Shown piece after piece: positions 59,665-64,000 of a DNA stretch of 64,000 nucleotides (positions within the stretch are counted from its first letter, which is position 1; every line of letters starts with the position of its first letter). The notes below the pieces were generated by a model, which saw nothing but the letters and a program-made list of their open reading frames with translations, searched no databases and had not been told where the DNA came from. The DNA is from Tomocerus qinae (lineage: Eukaryota > Arthropoda > Collembola > Entomobryomorpha > Tomoceridae), in contig CM034549.1 of NCBI GenBank assembly GCA_020055645.1, positions 29,161,930-29,225,929 of the forward strand, given 5' to 3'. The position numbers and the translations under genes were made by a program.

Positions 59665-62600
59665 GTATTTTCTTTTAACGAGGTTGAGATTTATGTAATA
59701 ATATGCGAATGTTCGTGCTGCAGTTAGTTTGGCAACTTAAAGATGAAGGTGTATAAAAGTATTTATATATGATTTGCATATTTCTAATTCTAGGTTCGGA
59801 AGAAAGTTCTCTAGGTTGCAATGTTTGCAACTTGCCACATAGGACCGAAGATTGTCCACTGATTTGCACAGGGGTTCAAGTACAAGATGCTGAGCTTCCA
59901 TCGAAAGCTCTTATGACTCTTCCAGAAACATTGACTTATAAAAAGCTGACAGATAATACATATGAAATAATATCCAAGTATGGTTTCTCTAAGGGGACAC
60001 AGTTTGGCCCATTGGATGCACCAAAAACAGCTCTTTTCAATCCTAAGTGTTCATACGTTTTAAAGGTAACAGCTTTTTATGTTGTGAGAATGTTCGAAAT
60101 TACGAATGTAGTATAATGCTTTTGGTCGTAAGAACTTCACTTCTTAATGTGGTAGATCTTGTTTTTGTGTTACAGTTGTTTAGTGGAAGAGAATATTTTT
60201 GTTATCTTGATATAAGTGATGAAGCCAATTGCAACTGGATGTGTCTCGTTCCATTCAATTCTGATCCTACCATAAAGAATTGTATTTGCTATCAGCTACG
60301 GGACAAAATTTACTTTTCGGTTGTGAATGACATTTTTCCATGCCAGTCGCTTATCGTTTCGTATTCACCTGGTTATGCAGCCCAACTTGAAGCTAGTAAT
60401 AAATCTAATGATGATAAGCCAATGAGGGAAAGTAGTGCACGGCCCCTTGTCCTGGAAAATATTTCCATTGAAAAAGAAATTGTAACAACCCAATCAATGT
60501 CGACAACAGAAGACCATAATTATATGACAGCCACTGGGCAATCTTCATCTACTACCCCTTGTACACTTTGGCACAGCGAAAGTACGAAGTCAAAGCTGCA
60601 AGATGAAGTGTCGTCCGAAACTGTTCTTAAGAAGGAAAGGTTTGAAGAAGACATCTTTATTAGTTCTGCCGTTGATAAAGAAATAAATTCTTCTAATATG
60701 AATTGCGGAATTATGCCAGTGTCAGCAGCCTCCCATGAAACTAATTCAGAAGACAATACTCAAAGTGCTAAGTACTCCGATAAATTGAATAAAAGGCTGG
60801 GGGCAGTGTACGCAGTTGATTCTTGGAAATGCAAATTTTGCCGTGAAGAGGTATTAATGATGAAAATTGGAAAATTATTTCTAGGTTATCGCTACTGATA
60901 CATAAGTTTAATATAAATATACATTTTATGTTTTAGACACTTACAATCCCAGATTTTGCAGCTCATTTAATACAACACTATAAATTAGTCGGAGCCGCAA
61001 GAACAGAAAAGTTAAGACTTGGCCAAAAGACAAAGACTGAAACAGAAGTTCAAGTCAAAGAAGAACCATTAGAAAATGGTAACGACCCTACAGAAGTTAA
61101 GAACAGTATTCGCCCTTCGTTTCCTTACTACTGTGACATTTGTGCTCATCATAAAACTTTTAACAGAGCTGAGTATGTTATTCGCCATCTTCGAAAACAT
61201 ACTGGGGAATTCTATTGCAATTTTTGCGACCAGGTAAAAATTTCTTTTTATTGAATTGATTGTAAATTGCCTCTACATGTTATGTTGAGCATATTCCCAA
61301 TTTTTTTGCATTTTTTGAATTTAAGTCTCATGTTTATACTGTAACATGTTAACCTTTTCAGATGTTTACTGGTAAAGAGCTACTTGGCAGTCATTTGTGT
61401 AGTGTAAATGCAGAGATGGAAGATTCGAATGCAAATATTAAATGTACTTTATGTGACAAAGTATTTTCATCTCATCGAGCTGTCAAGAGTCATCTTAAGT
61501 TAAAGCATGGGAAAATGTATAAATGTGGCAAATGTCAAAGGACTTTTACCAAAGCAGTAGGATTGAAAAAACATACTTGTAAACGTAAGACGGCTGTACA
61601 AGGTCTGGCGGATGCTGATGTATCTATTTTACATAAATGTGAGCTATGTGAAACTACATTTATGCGAGCCAAAGATTTATCAAAACATTTAAGGATTCAT
61701 AAAGGGCTCTTTGTTTGCAATTTCTGTGGAAAATCCTTATCCAACGAATCTTACAAAACGCATTTGTCCATTTGCGAGACGGTATACTTTATTTTTTATC
61801 GTACGTTTTACATTCTGACTATGTAACTATTTGAATGAAATGCATTTTGTTTAATGATATCTGTAGTTGTACTCTTTTCTACAAAACACGGATGAGATTT
61901 TAAAATGTCCTCAACTGAGTTGTACTTCAATATGCCAAGATGTAGACAGTTTTCGGCTCCATATGGCGGGTCATACACATCCATTTATGTGCCCACGGTG
62001 TAATTTAAGATTCAGATTAAACTCCGATATCAAGGACCATGAATGTGCAGAATTCTCCTGTGACGCTGATGAATGCAGTTGCACCTTCGATTCTCTAAAT
62101 GACATTAAGAAACATATATATGAATCACATCAAGAAATTAAAAGCTACTGCTTTGAATGTGCTCTCCCTTTCGCTACGCTTAACGGTTACGACAATCACA
62201 AAAATTATTGCGAAGAAATCTTAGCTGAGGAATCTGTTAAACGATCAGACTTGCCCAAAAAGAGGAAAAGTGCGGTAGGCTCCTTTGTTTGCGAGGTAAG
62301 CCAGCTACAGTTTGTGTCTTGGTATTTCAAAATACCTATTTATTAGTGGTATGGTATAGCTATCAAAGCTTTATTCTTTCTGTGTATTTTCTGGTGAATT
62401 TTAGTTTGAAAATAAATTATTATTGCCCATTTGTTACCCTAATCTGATTAGTAATTTTAAATGTTTTAGACATGCGGAGCTACCTATACAAAATGGAATT
62501 CTCTAAAGACGCATCGATATACTCATGGACCTAAAAGATTCATTTGTAATGCTTGTGGGAAGGGCTTTCACCGAAGGGAGTTGCTTGAGGATCACAAATT

Positions 62601-63734
62601 TGTTCATCAGGACGCACAAGTAAGCCCCCATGAAATATAGTTAAGTTAACTACTTGATGTTTTTTAATTTATTTGTAGTTGTAATCATCTGCTAATTTTT
62701 GCTTTGAAATAGTTTCAGTGTGATTTATGTGGAAAGAAAATGAAATCAAAAAAATCTCTGGATGTACACTCCAGGATTCATACTGGGGATAAGCGATTTC
62801 ATTGTGAAGAATGTGGAAAAGTAAGAATTCGGTTATAACGTTTTAGAAAGTGTAATATTATTTACCATTGGACAGTATATTATAAAATATTTTTGCTATA
62901 TTTTTCAGTCATTTGCCCAAAAAGTCAATCTAATGACTCACCAGTATGTTCATCTAAAATCTCAAGGTTTTGAAGGATTTCAATGTCCGTACTGCGAAAA
63001 AAGATTTTCTTCCAAAGAGTATTTGTCATTTCACATCGAAGGACATGAAAAAGGAAAAACCCAGCAATGTGATATTTGTGGAAAATCCTTTATCAAGGCC
63101 CATATGTTGAGACAGCATAAAAAGTTAACTCATTCTGGAGTCCGGTTCAGCTGCGAATTTTGTGAAATTGTAGTTAGGCTGAACTATTCTTTGATGAGAC
63201 ATTTAAAAAATCGTCACCTTGAATTTCAAGAGATCTGGAGTAGACCAGGTAAAAGAGTCTAATTTTCTTTTCTGCATTAGCCTGTAGTAATAATATATAA
63301 TTAATTTGAATTTACTTTTTTTAATTACTTAGGATATTCATTGGAAAGAATGATTCAATGTAGTTTAGATTATGATGTTAATGGGGCACAGAATTCTTAT
63401 GGAAATAGCTATTTAGTAAAGGAAACCGATAAAGCTTTGATTGGTGAATCAAATGAAGATGAAACAAACGAAGTTGTTGCTCAAAACGGTGATATAAGTG
63501 TCGTTATTCCTCAATCCAATATGGTGTTTCTCCGAATGGACCAAGAAGGTTGGCAAATTAAAAGGCTTAAGAAATTTCTGTGGCAAATCTATCAACAATT
63601 TTTTGTTTATGGTCAAGAGATAATCAAATGTACTTTCTACAGGTGAAATAGTGTTGGCAGTTACAGAGGAAGGTCAAACTATGATTGAAGTAGAGGCTGA
63701 AGTCATTGAAGATGATGATCATATTCTAAGTTAA
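59622..63734 (+). CDS. PR-domain zinc-finger protein, PRDM10/PRDM15-like (11 coding exons)
   Basis: Join 59622-59664, 59794-60065, 60176-60850, 60937-61233, 61362-61781, 61867-62295, 62470-62619, 62713-62820, 62909-63248, 63333-63548, 63643-63734. This gives 3042 nt and 1013 residues, with every junction in phase. A zinc knuckle CNVCNLPHRTEDCP (23-36) precedes a PR/SET-like domain at about 55-176 containing KGTQFGP, NWMCLVPF and IYFSVVNDIFPCQSLIVSYS. Knuckle plus PR domain is typical of PRDM10 and PRDM15. A disordered Ser/Glu-rich linker (about 180-320) leads to an array of roughly 18 C2H2 or C2HC fingers (323-905), then an acidic tail. The linker part of exon 4 has VKEEP, a SUMO-site-like motif. 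PRDM proteins are nuclear DNA-binding regulators. PR domains may or may not methylate histones, and I see no basis to claim activity here. Which of PRDM10 or PRDM15 is closer cannot be settled by eye. Confidence 0.88.
59794..60065 (+). CDS. PRDM-like exon 2: zinc knuckle, PR domain first half
   Basis: It carries CNVCNLPHRTEDCP and the first half of the PR domain (LPETLTYKKL through KGTQFGPLDAPKTAL). Donor GTAACA, phase 0. Confidence 0.88.
60176..60850 (+). CDS. PRDM-like exon 3: PR domain second half and linker
   Basis: It begins LFSGREYFCYLDISDEANCN, completes the PR domain and continues as a 145-residue Ser/Thr/Glu-rich linker. It ends at CKFCREE, the first half of zinc finger 1, which is split by the 86-bp intron. 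Confidence 0.88.
60937..61233 (+). CDS. PRDM-like exon 4: fingers 1-3
   Basis: It completes finger 1 (HLIQH), passes an acidic linker with VKEEP, encodes finger 2 (CDICAHHKTF...HLRKH) and starts finger 3 (CNFC). Donor GTAAAA, phase 0. Confidence 0.88.
61362..61781 (+). CDS. PRDM-like exon 5: fingers 3-7
   Basis: The acceptor (CTTTTCAG) immediately precedes this exon. Fingers include CTLCDKVF...H, CGKCQRTF...C, CELCETTF...H and CNFCGKSL...C. Several end in Cys rather than His (C2HC). Confidence 0.9.
61867..62295 (+). CDS. PRDM-like exon 6: fingers 8-11
   Basis: It contains variant fingers such as CPQLSCTSIC...HMAGH, CPRCNLRF...HEC, CDADECSC...H and CFECALPF...C. The atypical Cys spacings suggest degenerate or structural fingers. 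It ends with VCE, the first Cys of finger 12. Confidence 0.88.
62470..62619 (+). CDS. PRDM-like exon 7: fingers 12-13
   Basis: It completes TCGATYTKWNSLKTHRYTH and encodes CNACGKGFHRRELLEDHKFVH. It is 50 codons, flanked by GTAAGC-type donors, phase 0 on both sides. Confidence 0.9.
62713..62820 (+). CDS. PRDM-like exon 8: finger 14 and start of 15
   Basis: 36 codons encoding CDLCGKKMKSKKSLDVHSRI-HTGDKRFHCEECGK, with a canonical TGEKP-like linker (TGDKR). Phase 0 on both sides. Confidence 0.9.
62909..63248 (+). CDS. PRDM-like exon 9: fingers 15-18
   Basis: It begins SFAQKVNLMTHQYVH and carries three further fingers (CPYCEKRF, CDICGKSF, CEFCEIVV). It ends in phase 1 at donor GTAAAA. Confidence 0.9.
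63333..63548 (+). CDS. PRDM-like exon 10: acidic tail
   Basis: It encodes GYSLERMIQCSLDYDVNG and then a Glu/Asp/Asn-rich tail to RMDQE. The donor GTTGGC at 63549 is weak; read-through would instead end 32 codons later at TGA (63644-63646). Confidence 0.7.
63643..63734 (+). CDS. PRDM-like terminal exon
   Basis: Acceptor TTTCTACAG. It encodes EIVLAVTEEGQTMIEVEAEV and IEDDDHILS, then TAA at 63732-63734. The acidic, hydrophobic-alternating sequence in the correct phase looks coding. The 93-bp intron matches the sizes of the gene's other introns. Confidence 0.65.
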
Positions 63735-64000
63735 ACATCAAAGGTGTTTGTGCCCTTTTCTCTCACGAGTAAAGCATGAATTATTAGTACCTCTGCCACC
63801 CAAGGAGGAGGAATGCCTTGTTAGTATTAGTTTTTTACTGTTTTTACCATTTTATTTATTTTATTGTTATTCATAGTAGTATTTTATATGATACTAGATT
63901 ATATGGAACTTCCTTATGGATAGTTTTCACCCATTTACTATCCATTTTATTAATACCGTCATAGTCAGGGATTGATGGATAAAGATGACTAAAATGTACT
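63735..64000 (+). other. 3' untranslated region of the PRDM-like gene
   Basis: AT-rich sequence to the window edge. No canonical AATAAA was found before the end, so the polyadenylation site probably lies beyond the window. Confidence 0.5.

Noticed and set aside
1-64000. tRNA, rRNA, CRISPR, retroviral or transposase genes
   Set aside because: No tRNA B-box-like pairings, rRNA stretches, regularly spaced repeats, reverse transcriptase or transposase motifs were seen on either strand by reading. A covariance-model or profile search could still find weak cases.

Overview
The window is nuclear DNA of an animal, most likely an invertebrate and plausibly an arthropod. The evidence is AT-rich sequence (about two thirds A+T by eye), GT-AG introns of about 80 bp to several kb, AATAAA polyadenylation signals and animal-specific gene families. 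I saw no operons, CRISPR arrays or rRNA/tRNA genes, and no transposon with a recognisable coding region. The species cannot be named from the sequence.

Three protein-coding genes are well supported, all in the right-hand third. (1) A LAMMER-family dual-specificity kinase (CLK / Darkener of apricot type) lies on the + strand. Its common exons run from 49612 to 54937 and encode a complete kinase domain. Two mutually exclusive N-terminal coding exons lie upstream: a short Arg/Ser-rich one at 38629-38800 and a 686-codon Ser/Gly/Asn-rich one at 45358-47415. Both end in phase 0, matching the shared 79-nt exon at 49612-49690. (2) A Myb/SANT-like DNA-binding protein lies on the - strand (58831-57514), convergent with the kinase gene. 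(3) A PR-domain zinc-finger gene of PRDM10/PRDM15 type lies on the + strand (59622-63734). It has eleven coding exons, 1013 codons and about 18 zinc fingers, and is divergent from gene 2 across an intergenic gap of less than 0.8 kb.

The left 38 kb carries no gene I can support. From about 3.5 kb to 55.3 kb the + strand has a persistent excess of G over C and of T over A. It fades just after the kinase gene's polyadenylation signal at 55217. I read this as a transcription-associated footprint: the kinase gene is probably about 52 kb long, with a distal promoter near 3.4-3.8 kb and very long 5' introns. A few islands inside it have no skew or reversed skew and may be younger insertions. The skew also removes stop codons from the antisense strand, which explains most of the small antisense reading frames.

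The most interesting features are the kinase gene's two-start N-terminal design and its weakly defined 79-nt exon. Skipping that exon would put a stop 17 codons into the next exon, much like the known CLK self-regulatory splice. I found no evidence of a wholly new biological system.
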